The notes beneath the pieces are model-generated. The model worked only from the letters and a program-made list of their open reading frames with translations, did not search any database and was not told the DNA's origin. A stretch of 64,000 nucleotides of DNA from Bacteroidota bacterium (GTDB taxonomy: Bacteria; Bacteroidota; Bacteroidia; Chitinophagales; Chitinophagaceae). The DNA lies in contig CANHGS010000010.1 in NCBI GenBank assembly GCA_947460595.1, positions 1 to 64,000 on the forward strand, written 5' to 3'. The translations under genes and the position numbers were made by a program. Below, one piece after another: positions 54,278 through 61,870 of the stretch. The first letter of the stretch is position 1. Each line of letters starts with the position of its first letter.

Positions 54278-54478
54278 CTATCCTTTCAAACGCAATAAAC
54301 GTAGAACAAAGTCTTTGTTTGGAGCACTTACCAAACCTTTCTTGTTCAATGCTCTTTTACGTTTTTTAGATTTCTTAGTCAAGATATGACGTTTGAAAGC
54401 TTTTTGGAAAGTGATCTCTCCGGTACCTGTCACCTTAAAGCGTTTTTTAGCGCTGCTGTTGGTTTTTACCTTTGGCAT
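54278..54478 (-). CDS. rpmI: Ribosomal protein L35
   Basis: Large-subunit protein of 66 residues. The start is the ATG giving [14 protein letters not shown], the family N-terminus; the track start 15 codons upstream adds no homologous residues. The basic core includes [18 protein letters not shown]. Upstream (54479-54792) lies a 314-base gap with hairpins, a promoter-like box and repeats, unusually long for infC-rpmI. Confidence 0.95.
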   Translation of the reverse strand: MPKVKTNSSAKKRFKVTGTGEITFQKAFKRHILTKKSKKRKRALNKKGLVSAPNKDFVLRLLRLKG

Positions 54479-54515
54479 GTTAAATAATCTTATTGAGATT
54501 ACACCCTGCTGGCGT

Positions 54516-54533
54516 TCCAACACGGGTTGGAAA
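54516..54533 (-). promoter_or_regulatory. Hairpin in the rpmI leader
   Basis: On the minus strand TTCCAAC pairs perfectly with GTTGGAA around CCGT, 37 bases before the L35 ATG. It is a candidate component of an L20 control site, with no direct proof. Confidence 0.45.
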
Positions 54534-54574
54534 CTTGTTGAGCCCTACGGGAAATGTCCGATTTTTTCGGATGG

Positions 54575-54582
54575 CAAAGGTA
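54575..54582 (-). promoter_or_regulatory. -7-like box before rpmI
   Basis: TACCTTTG on the minus strand matches TAnnTTTG. No TTG sits 17-22 bases upstream; that space is filled by the repeat array. Confidence 0.35.
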
Positions 54583-54590
54583 AGAAAAAA

Positions 54591-54706
54591 AGTGAAGAGT
54601 GAAGAGTGAAGAGTGAAAAATGTAGGAAATAAATGAAAAGTGAAGAGTGAAAATTAAAGGAAAAAAGTTAAGAGTGAAGAGTGAAGAATGAAGAATGAAG
54701 TGTGAG
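54591..54706. repeat. Heptanucleotide repeat array, AGTGAAG/AGTGAAA family
   Basis: Three blocks of 7-base units: four in a row at 54591-54618 (AGTGAAG x3, AGTGAAA), then two or three near 54635-54651, then five or six at 54667-54706 including AATGAAG variants. The blocks are separated by AT-rich spacers. The complement (CTTCACT) is the unit at 43761-43831. The array lies inside a ribosomal operon between infC and rpmI. Confidence 0.85.
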
Positions 54707-54742
54707 ACTAAAGCTAACTAATTGATTATTAAGTCTTAAAAG

Positions 54743-54773
54743 CAAGAAAGCGGCCTTTAAGGACGCTTTCTTG
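54743..54773 (-). terminator. Hairpin after infC (terminator or attenuator)
   Basis: CAAGAAAGCG pairs perfectly with CGCTTTCTTG (10 bp) across an 11-base loop with some inner pairing. On the minus strand it is followed by CTTTTAAG, a weak T-run, 20 bases after the infC stop. Confidence 0.5.
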
Positions 54774-54792
54774 ATCAAAGTAATTATCTAGA

Positions 54793-55368
54793 TTATGCCT
54801 TCTTTTTGCCTGTTTTAGGCGTAAAAATGGCAAACATTCTTTTTCCTTCTAATTTAGGCATGCTTTCTAAAGTTCCTGCTTCAGCCAGTCTTTCTGCAAA
54901 TTTCAACAACAATAACTGTCCTCGGTCTTGGAACATGATGGCACGTCCTTTAAACTGAACATAGGCTTTTACCTTATTCCCATCTTTCAAGAAGTTTTCG
55001 GCATGTTTGGCCTTGAAATTGAAATCATGGTCATCTGTACCAGGCGTAAAGCGAATTTCCTTCACCTCACTTTGCTTGGAGTTGGCCTTCATTTCTTTTT
55101 CCTTCTTCTTCTTTTCGTAGAGGAATTTCTTGTAATCAATCACCTTACAAACCGGCGGATCAGCCGTTGGGGATATTTCTACCAGGTCTAACTCTTGCTC
55201 CTGGGCAATCTTCAAAGCCTCTGAAGTTGGATAAACGCCAACTGTTACATTGTCGCCTACCAAACGAACTTGCAAAACGCGAATTCTTTCATTGATACGA
55301 TGTTCAGGCTCCGGCTGCCTGTTAAACCTGGGGTTAAATCTTCCTCCGCCTCTTGGTGGTAATGCCAT
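54793..55368 (-). CDS. infC: Translation initiation factor IF-3
   Basis: IF-3 binds the 30S subunit and checks the start codon. The 191 residues include an Arg/Gly/Pro-rich N-terminal extension (MALPPRGGGRFNPRF). The N-domain has INERIRVLQVRLVGD and LDLVEISPTADPPVCK, with the hallmark PPVCKVIDY. The C-domain contains EIRFTPGTDDHDF and KAYVQFKGRAI. A normal ATG is used, not the rare ATT/ATA start seen in enterobacteria. It follows thrS by 54 bases. Its expression relative to L35/L20 may be set by the following hairpin. Confidence 0.97.
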   Translation of the reverse strand: MALPPRGGGRFNPRFNRQPEPEHRINERIRVLQVRLVGDNVTVGVYPTSEALKIAQEQELDLVEISPTADPPVCKVIDYKKFLYEKKKKEKEMKANSKQSEVKEIRFTPGTDDHDFNFKAKHAENFLKDGNKVKAYVQFKGRAIMFQDRGQLLLLKFAERLAEAGTLESMPKLEGKRMFAIFTPKTGKKKA

Positions 55369-55422
55369 TAAAACTTGTTTTGTGAATAATTGATTTGGTG
55401 TTAAAGATATAAATAAAGTAGA

Positions 55423-57360
55423 CTATTCTGCTGATTTCCGATTTTCTATTTCATCCTTGATCATCTCAACAAAGGCATCAACGGATTGTACACCCGTATC
55501 TCCCTTTCCCTGACGTCTAACGGACAATTGATTTTCTGCCACTTCCTTCTCTCCTATTACCAGCATGTAAGGTACGCGCATCAATTCTGTATCGCGGATT
55601 TTTTTTCCAATTTTCTCGTTCCTATCGTCTAATTCTACCCTTACTCCCGCTTTTCTAAGTCTAGTCTCCACAGATTTGGCATAATCCATGAACTTATCAC
55701 TAATAGGCAAGACCTTAACTTGCAGTGGTGACAACCAAACAGGAAATTTACCTGCATAGTGTTCTAACAAGAATCCAATAAATCGTTCATGGGTTCCCAA
55801 AGGAGCGCGGTGAATGATCAACGGAATTTCTGCTTCGTTCTCTTTATTGGTAAAGGAAAGATTAAAGCTTCTAGGTTGAGCAAAATCTACCTGATTGGTA
55901 GCCAAAGTAAATTCTCTTCCAATGGCACTCCAGATTTGCACGTCAATTTTTGGGCCGTAGAATGCACCTTCTCCTTTTACTTCTACAAAAGGAACGCCTG
56001 TTTCAATCAACACATTTCTTACCAATTCCTCAGTTTCCAACCAGAGTTCTGGTTCGTTGACATATTTCTGACCTAATTTTTCAGGATCGTGCAAACTAAG
56101 ACGCATCACGTATTTCTCAATGCCAAATATTTTAAAATACTTGATGTACATATCGTTTACGGCCTTGAACTCTTGCATGAACTGCTCTTTGGAACAATAA
56201 ATATGCGCGTCATTCATGTGTAAGCAACGCACACGCATAAGTCCGAATAATTCTCCACTTTGCTCATAGCGATAGCAAGTACCATATTCCGCAATGCGAT
56301 AAGGCATATCGCGATAGCTTTTGGGCTCAGCATCAAATATTTTGTGGTGGTGTGGACAGTTCATAGCCTTGAGATAGTATTTTTCTCCATCCATATCCAT
56401 GGGCGGGAACATACTATCCGCATAATAAGGCAAGTGGCCACTTGTGATATATAAATTCTCTTTGGCTATATGTGGGGTTACCACACGCTTGTAGCCACCA
56501 TCCGATTCTGTTTCTTTGGCTAATTTTTCCAACTCTTCAATGATCACTGTTCCGTTTGGCATCCAGAGAATTAAGCCTTGACCAATATCGTCGTTCATGG
56601 TATAAATACCCAATTCCTTACCCAATTTGCGGTGATCACGCTTCTTGGCTTCTTCCATCATGAGTAGATAGGCATCCAATTCCGCTTTATTGGGAAAAGT
56701 AACGCCATACACCCTGGTCAACATCTTATTTTTCTCATCCCCCTTCCAATAAGCCCCAGATATACTGGTTAGCTTAATTGCTTTGATGGCGCCTGTTCCT
56801 GGAATATGTGGTCCTCTACAGAGGTCTGTAAATTGCCCCTGCGTATAAAAACTAATCTCACCGTCTTGCAAGCCCTGTAACAAATCCAATTTATACTCAT
56901 CACCCTTATCAGCAAAATACTGAATAGCGTCTTGCTTGGTTATGGCTTTGCGGATATAAGGATTGTTCTGCTTGGCTAATTCATTCATCTTGTTCTCAAT
57001 CTGGCGAAGGTCTTCTTCCGTCATTTGACGGTCACCCAAATCCATATCATAATAAAAGCCACGGTCTAATGCAGGTCCTACCCAAAATTTCACCCCTGGA
57101 AACAATGATTCAACTGCTTCTGCCATCAAGTGGGCAGATGAGTGCCAAAATGTATTTTTACCATCTGCATCATCCCAAGTGAGTAATTGCAAACTAGCAT
57201 CTGCCGTGATTTCACGAGAAGCATCCCAAACCTGTCCATTAACTTTTGCGGCCAAAACCTTTCTGGCCAAGCCTTCACTGATTGATTTGGCCACATCCAT
57301 TGCAGAAATACCTGACTGGTATTCCCTTACGGCGCCATCTGGAAAAGAAATCTGTATCAT
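55423..57360 (-). CDS. thrS: Threonyl-tRNA synthetase
   Basis: Class II synthetase that charges tRNA-Thr, 645 residues. Domains in order: TGS (residues ~1-60, with FPDGAVREYQSGI), the editing/SAD domain with HSSAHLMAEAVE (HxxxH) and TDLCRGPHIP, the catalytic core with motif 2 MRVRCLHMNDAHIYC and Zn ligands Cys/His (AMNCPHHHKIF), and the C-terminal anticodon-binding domain (VRVELDDRNEKIGKKIRD). It leads the standard thrS-infC-rpmI-rplT operon. The -7-like TAACTTCG upstream is imperfect. Confidence 0.98.
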   Translation of the reverse strand: MIQISFPDGAVREYQSGISAMDVAKSISEGLARKVLAAKVNGQVWDASREITADASLQLLTWDDADGKNTFWHSSAHLMAEAVESLFPGVKFWVGPALDRGFYYDMDLGDRQMTEEDLRQIENKMNELAKQNNPYIRKAITKQDAIQYFADKGDEYKLDLLQGLQDGEISFYTQGQFTDLCRGPHIPGTGAIKAIKLTSISGAYWKGDEKNKMLTRVYGVTFPNKAELDAYLLMMEEAKKRDHRKLGKELGIYTMNDDIGQGLILWMPNGTVIIEELEKLAKETESDGGYKRVVTPHIAKENLYITSGHLPYYADSMFPPMDMDGEKYYLKAMNCPHHHKIFDAEPKSYRDMPYRIAEYGTCYRYEQSGELFGLMRVRCLHMNDAHIYCSKEQFMQEFKAVNDMYIKYFKIFGIEKYVMRLSLHDPEKLGQKYVNEPELWLETEELVRNVLIETGVPFVEVKGEGAFYGPKIDVQIWSAIGREFTLATNQVDFAQPRSFNLSFTNKENEAEIPLIIHRAPLGTHERFIGFLLEHYAGKFPVWLSPLQVKVLPISDKFMDYAKSVETRLRKAGVRVELDDRNEKIGKKIRDTELMRVPYMLVIGEKEVAENQLSVRRQGKGDTGVQSVDAFVEMIKDEIENRKSAE

Positions 57361-57471
57361 GTATTTAAAATAGAGCTTTATTAATAGGGAGACGAAGTTA
57401 CAAAATTGCAGTCAGACTAACACAGCTCAATACCATTATCTCTACCAAAGCTTTAACGCTTCTTTAGTAAG

Positions 57472-57498
57472 TTGCCTTATCTTGTAGCCGTAGTTTTG
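57472..57498 (+). promoter_or_regulatory. Promoter 5 bases before the 57504 gene
   Basis: TTG, 16 bases, then TAGTTTTG, an exact -7 match ending 5 bases before the ATG. The short spacing and position again predict a leaderless mRNA. Confidence 0.45.
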
Positions 57499-57503
57499 TT
57501 CCA

Positions 57504-58775
57504 ATGAGATTGAATTTTACCTTTCTTTTCTTTTTATTGCTCTCTTTTAGCGCCCAGTCCCAAAAATTGACAGGGATCTGGAGGGGGTATTTTAGTGCCT
57601 CAAATGGTTTATACCGAGGTGGCGTAAAGGAAGAAATGTACAAATACGAGGTTCAGATTAGGTTAAACCAGGACAATTCCGTAGACGGGGTCACTTATTC
57701 CTATCAAACTACCGTCTTTTACGGCAAAGCTAATTCCCAGGGAATTTATTCCCCACAAGCCAAATCCCTTACCCTGAAAGAAACAGGGTTAATGGAATTG
57801 AAAATTGGAGACAAGAGCCAACCCTGTTTAATGACTTGTTACTTAGATTATTCCAAAATTGGAAAATTGGAAGTGCTACAAGGAGAATTCATTTCTGTAA
57901 ATATTAAGGACAAAGGAGATTGTGGCGCGGGTAAAGTTTATTTAGAAAAAGTGCCTGTTTCAGATTTTCAAGCAGAAGATTTCTTAAAACAAAAGAAAGC
58001 GGTTGACACTACTAAGAAAAAAAGTTTAACAGAGGAATCGCCAAAACCCGTTCAGCCGGAATCAAAGTTGTCTGAATCTAAGTCAGCAACTAAATCTGCC
58101 AACGCAGCCAGTCCAAGTGAAAAGCCACTTCCTAAAACCAGAACTCCAACTACAACAGCAAAGCCTAATACTACAACTAATGCAAACAAAGTTCCAGTTA
58201 CCAAAGCCCCTGTAACCATTCCTCCGGCTACAAAACAAGCTGCACCAGTTGCCAAAACCAAACCAGGTGCAGAAAACAATTTGGTAACTAAAAATGCAGT
58301 AGCACCAACTGTATCTATTGATAAAAAGTCCAATATTACTGCGGCGCCAATTACTCCTAAAGACAGTTTTCCTCCAAAAGCAAAAGAACCTATAGTCAAT
58401 AAAACTCCGGTTCCTAAAGTATTACTAGAGCGGGAGAACAACCTGGTCAAAACCATTCAAACAGATGAAGAATTAATTCAGATTGACATGTATGACAATG
58501 GCACTATTGACCATGATAGTATTTCTGTTTTCCACAACAATAAAGAAGTCATAAAAAACGGAGGATTGAGCTACACCCCTATTAGTCTTAAGATCAAATG
58601 TTCAAAAGAAGACTTCAGACACGAACTAATTATGGTGGCTGAAAACCTTGGTGAGATTCCACCCAATACCGCTTTGATGGTAATTACCGCTGGCAAAAAA
58701 CGCTATGAAGTTTTTCTAACTTCTACCGAATTAAAAAATGCCAAAGTAGTCATTGAATACACACCCAAAAATTAG
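57504..58775 (+). CDS. Exported protein with low-complexity linker, unknown
   Basis: No named family recognised. The 423 residues show three parts. First, a signal peptide (to SFSAQSQ) and a beta-rich N-terminal domain, residues ~22-155, beginning KLTGIWRGYFSA, which looks lipocalin-like. Second, a Pro/Lys/Thr/Ala-rich linker at about residues 165-292 with repeated KxPVTK-type steps. Third, a compact C-terminal domain with IQIDMYDNGTIDHDSISVFHN and ENLGEIPPNTALMVITAGKK. That domain is one I associate with secreted Bacteroidota proteins, function unknown. It is convergent with the TonB receptor, sharing a stop overlap. Confidence 0.75.
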   Translation: MRLNFTFLFFLLLSFSAQSQKLTGIWRGYFSASNGLYRGGVKEEMYKYEVQIRLNQDNSVDGVTYSYQTTVFYGKANSQGIYSPQAKSLTLKETGLMELKIGDKSQPCLMTCYLDYSKIGKLEVLQGEFISVNIKDKGDCGAGKVYLEKVPVSDFQAEDFLKQKKAVDTTKKKSLTEESPKPVQPESKLSESKSATKSANAASPSEKPLPKTRTPTTTAKPNTTTNANKVPVTKAPVTIPPATKQAAPVAKTKPGAENNLVTKNAVAPTVSIDKKSNITAAPITPKDSFPPKAKEPIVNKTPVPKVLLERENNLVKTIQTDEELIQIDMYDNGTIDHDSISVFHNNKEVIKNGGLSYTPISLKIKCSKEDFRHELIMVAENLGEIPPNTALMVITAGKKRYEVFLTSTELKNAKVVIEYTPKN

Positions 58776-61129
58776 AATTTCACATTCCAAGTAACAGAAG
58801 GAATAATAGGAAAAAGTGAAACCTGTTTGGCAGCAACTTTTAAGTCGCCTGTTGCAGCACTTCCTTCTTGGTCATAGTAAATAAAGTAAGGATTCTGCCT
58901 ACTATACAAATTGTAGATACTAAAAACCCAATTACTATTGAATTTACTATTTTCTTTTCTTTTAGGTGTATAAGTAGCTGCAATATCAATTCTATGATAG
59001 GCAGCCATTCTATAAGCGTTAATCCTACTATATTCTTGGGTTAATACGCCACTCACCAAATAGAATCTTTCAGGTACAGAAATAGCAGCACCAGTTCCAT
59101 ATACAAATACAGAGGATAATTTCCACTTATTATTTAGTTCATAACTAGCTACCACTGAAAGGTCATGACGCCTATCATTTCTACTGGGATATTTTAAACC
59201 ATCATTAAGCTGCTTAAATTGTCGCCAAGTCCAACTAAGGGTATATCCCACCCATCCAGTTAGTCTACCTTTTACTTTGTTGATGAAAAATTCTGCCCCA
59301 TAACTCCAACCTTTTCCAAATACAAATTCTTCTTCTGGGTCTTTTAAAGATGGGGTATATCCTTCTCTATATTCAATTTGATTTTCCATGGTTTTGTAAT
59401 AGGCTTCCACAGATGTTTCAAACATGCCATCTTTTAGGTTTTGAAAATAACCTATAGCATATTGCCAACTTAATTGAGGCTGCACCCTTAGTGTACTAGG
59501 TACCCAAAGATCAGTTGGCAATGTAGTTCCAGCATTGGTAACTAAGTGAATATATTGTAAGTTATTGGTGAGAGAAGCTTTCAAAGATGCATTATCATTG
59601 AGCGTATATCTAAAGGTAGCCCTGGGTTCAAATCCACCATAATTTTGTACGCTTTGTCCCTTACCATAAACCACACTATCCACCTTATTTCCATTGGCGT
59701 CCCTAATATAATGGGTATATCTTCCCACCTGTTGAAATTGGCTATAACGCAGTCCAATATTTAGTTTTAGTTTACTGTTAATCTCCCAATCATCTTGAAT
59801 ATACAATCCATATTCATTGGCAAATTTCTTGGTGGCATTCTGTGGAGTAAATACCACTGAATCCTGATTGCCACTCAGCACATTGGGTAAAAAAGTATGA
59901 AAGGTGTATTGCGCCCCAAATTTGATTTTGTGTTCTGGCGATAGGTAATAATCAAAATCCGTTTTGGCATTCAAATCCCTAATACCAGAAGACAAATTGA
60001 TATTAAAATCATTTTGTTTGCCATTCAATGCAAATTGATAATCATTGTAGACCAAAGTAGTATTGGAAAATAATTTCTTGTTGAAAACATGATTCCACCT
60101 TAAAGTTGCTGTAGAATTACCCCAAGGGATTTCCGTTTTAAACGATCGCTTAGCGTTATTAAAATTGAATTTATCTCTTCCAAAATAACCGCTTAAATAA
60201 AGATGATCCTTTTCAGAAATTTCATAATTCACTTTGGCATTCAAGTCATAGAAATAATAACCTGATCCATAATAATCGCTACTCTTTTTTATCAAAGGTT
60301 TTGCTAGGGCATCGGCATAGGTACGCCTAGCAGAAATCATATAGGAGGCTTTATTTTTCTTGATGGGGCCTTGTATAGCAAATCGCGAAGCAATTAATCC
60401 TATGCCAAGATCTACCTGAGTTTTGTTGGTATTACCTTCTTTCATGGCTACATCTACAACAGAAGATAACCTTCCACCATATTGCGCAGGCATACCTCCC
60501 TTTATCAAACTAACATTCTTAACGGCATCACTATTGAAGATTGAAAAGAATCCAAATAAATGTCCGGTATTATATACTACCGCATCATCTAGCAGAATCA
60601 GGTTTTGATCAGCTCCCCCACCCCTAACATAGAACCCTGCATTACCCTCACCAGCATTTCTAACCCCTGGCATTAATTGTAATGTTTTCATGATGTCAAC
60701 TTCTCCCATAAAAGCGGGAATAGCTTTAGCCGTATTGATATTTAATTCAAACTTGCCCATTTGGGCCGTTTTTACTTGATTATCCCTTCTTCTAGAAACT
60801 ACAGTAACATTATTGATGGCATTAGTATTAGGCACCAATAGAATATTGAATGATTTGTTTTCTGTCAGATTAATAGTCCAAACCTTGGGTTGATAGCCCA
60901 CAAAAGACGCCGCCAATTGATAGCTTCCATTTTTCAAAGTGATGCTATAGAACCCATATTGATTACTATTAACACCCTTTCCTTCTGATCTAATAGATAC
61001 ATTGGCTCCAATCAGTGACTCCCCAGAAACACTGTCCCTGATATATCCATTTAGGGTGAATTTATCTTGGGCTAACCCCAGTAAACTAAAACAAGTACCA
61101 ATTAGTATTAAAAAAAGAGTCCGAAGCAT
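58772..61129 (-). CDS. TonB-dependent outer-membrane receptor with carboxypeptidase-like domain
   Basis: Outer-membrane gated channel driven by TonB, 785 residues. The ATG start gives MLRTLFLILIG; the track start is a TTG 9 codons earlier. The signal peptide ends near LGLAQ. Next come a carboxypeptidase-D regulatory-like domain (FTLNGYIRDSVSGESL to ASFVGYQPK), then the plug with FYVRGGGADQNLILLDDAVVY and GGMPAQYGGRLSSVVDV. A 22-strand barrel ends in VTWNVKF with a terminal aromatic. No SusD-like lipoprotein accompanies it, so it is not a classic SusCD pair. An upstream 193-residue lipoprotein is in the same unit. The ligand is unknown. Confidence 0.93.
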   Translation of the reverse strand: MLRTLFLILIGTCFSLLGLAQDKFTLNGYIRDSVSGESLIGANVSIRSEGKGVNSNQYGFYSITLKNGSYQLAASFVGYQPKVWTINLTENKSFNILLVPNTNAINNVTVVSRRRDNQVKTAQMGKFELNINTAKAIPAFMGEVDIMKTLQLMPGVRNAGEGNAGFYVRGGGADQNLILLDDAVVYNTGHLFGFFSIFNSDAVKNVSLIKGGMPAQYGGRLSSVVDVAMKEGNTNKTQVDLGIGLIASRFAIQGPIKKNKASYMISARRTYADALAKPLIKKSSDYYGSGYYFYDLNAKVNYEISEKDHLYLSGYFGRDKFNFNNAKRSFKTEIPWGNSTATLRWNHVFNKKLFSNTTLVYNDYQFALNGKQNDFNINLSSGIRDLNAKTDFDYYLSPEHKIKFGAQYTFHTFLPNVLSGNQDSVVFTPQNATKKFANEYGLYIQDDWEINSKLKLNIGLRYSQFQQVGRYTHYIRDANGNKVDSVVYGKGQSVQNYGGFEPRATFRYTLNDNASLKASLTNNLQYIHLVTNAGTTLPTDLWVPSTLRVQPQLSWQYAIGYFQNLKDGMFETSVEAYYKTMENQIEYREGYTPSLKDPEEEFVFGKGWSYGAEFFINKVKGRLTGWVGYTLSWTWRQFKQLNDGLKYPSRNDRRHDLSVVASYELNNKWKLSSVFVYGTGAAISVPERFYLVSGVLTQEYSRINAYRMAAYHRIDIAATYTPKRKENSKFNSNWVFSIYNLYSRQNPYFIYYDQEGSAATGDLKVAAKQVSLFPIIPSVTWNVKF

Positions 61130-61174
61130 ATGGAATAAACAAATGAATGAAGGCAATGTTGCAAGAAACAGGAA

Positions 61175-61756
61175 TTATTTAACTGTAAAGGGTAGGGTAT
61201 CCTTGATTTCACCACAGGGAGCTTTACTCATTGACTGATAGGGATTATTCAAACTAGTTTGATCACTAATCCAAAAAGCCCCTTGGTCTTCAAAAGCTTT
61301 ATCGCAATAAAATCGGTATAAAATTGTCTGATTGTATTGAACTGTTCTAATTAAATCAAACAATTGGTCACTAATCATTTGAAAAGACCTTCTTTTAGAT
61401 AAAATATTGTTCTCTCCTAACAAACCTTGGGCTTCAGAAGAAATACCATCGGAATAACTAAACGTCGTTTGCACCAAATCAATATCCGCCTTTAATTCAC
61501 TGATTTTTAGACTATCACTAGCCAATATAAGCGCTCTTGCCGCTTGCGCAATGCCACTGTCTTTCTCTGCCACCAATTGGTTTTTCAATTGCAAGTACGC
61601 CATTAATAAACTATCAAAAGACTGGTTAAAAAGACTAGAATTGGCCGATGGTTGCAGCATTTTGTCCCCATTATTGCCTGTCATCCCATTTTTTTGAGAG
61701 GGTTGATTACAAGCCAAGCTAAATAGCAAAAACAGGCAAAATAGGTTGATTTTCAT
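61175..61756 (-). CDS. Lipoprotein of unknown function upstream of the TonB receptor
   Basis: A 193-residue protein with lipobox SLAC. The body is mostly helical, with no recognised domain: QSFDSLLMAYLQLKNQLVAE, then KISELKADIDLVQTTFSY, IRTVQYNQTILYRFYCDKAF and a C-terminal strand ending LPFTVK. Cys residues beyond the lipobox are in FYCDKAF and APCGEIKD. The gene is 45 bases upstream of the TonB receptor and co-directional, so it could be an outer-membrane partner of that receptor. That role is inference from position. Confidence 0.72.
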   Translation of the reverse strand: MKINLFCLFLLFSLACNQPSQKNGMTGNNGDKMLQPSANSSLFNQSFDSLLMAYLQLKNQLVAEKDSGIAQAARALILASDSLKISELKADIDLVQTTFSYSDGISSEAQGLLGENNILSKRRSFQMISDQLFDLIRTVQYNQTILYRFYCDKAFEDQGAFWISDQTSLNNPYQSMSKAPCGEIKDTLPFTVK

Positions 61757-61816
61757 GTATTTTGATTGGGTTTTTCAAAAAAACTATAAGAAATTACCCA
61801 GTAAAATTAATCCAAA

Positions 61817-61847
61817 TTGTATTGGCAGCAGATTGGGATTACCTTTG
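61817..61847 (+). promoter_or_regulatory. ABC-F promoter (TTG-N20-TACCTTTG)
   Basis: TTG, 20 bases, TACCTTTG: a full consensus match. The TTG is the very codon the ORF track used as start, so translation from it is excluded. The -7 box ends 23 bases before the true ATG. Confidence 0.75.
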
Positions 61848-61870
61848 CGCCCTTAAATAATTGTTACAAG

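Larger units (their letters stand above)
54479..54792 (-). promoter_or_regulatory. Long infC-rpmI gap / rpmI leader
   Basis: The only gene-free stretch over 300 bases. Reading in the minus direction from infC it holds a 10-bp hairpin (54743-54773), a heptanucleotide repeat array (54591-54706), TACCTTTG (-7-like, 54575-54582), a small TCCGA/TCGGA hairpin, and a 7-bp hairpin TTCCAAC/GTTGGAA at 54516-54533. An L20-responsive leader is expected here from other bacteria; I cannot map its pseudoknot. Confidence 0.5.

Noticed and set aside
58052-58456. Minus-strand 134-codon ORF rich in Val/Leu/Gly
   Set aside because: It is the antisense shadow of the Pro/Lys/Thr linker in the 57504 gene; composition follows from that low complexity.
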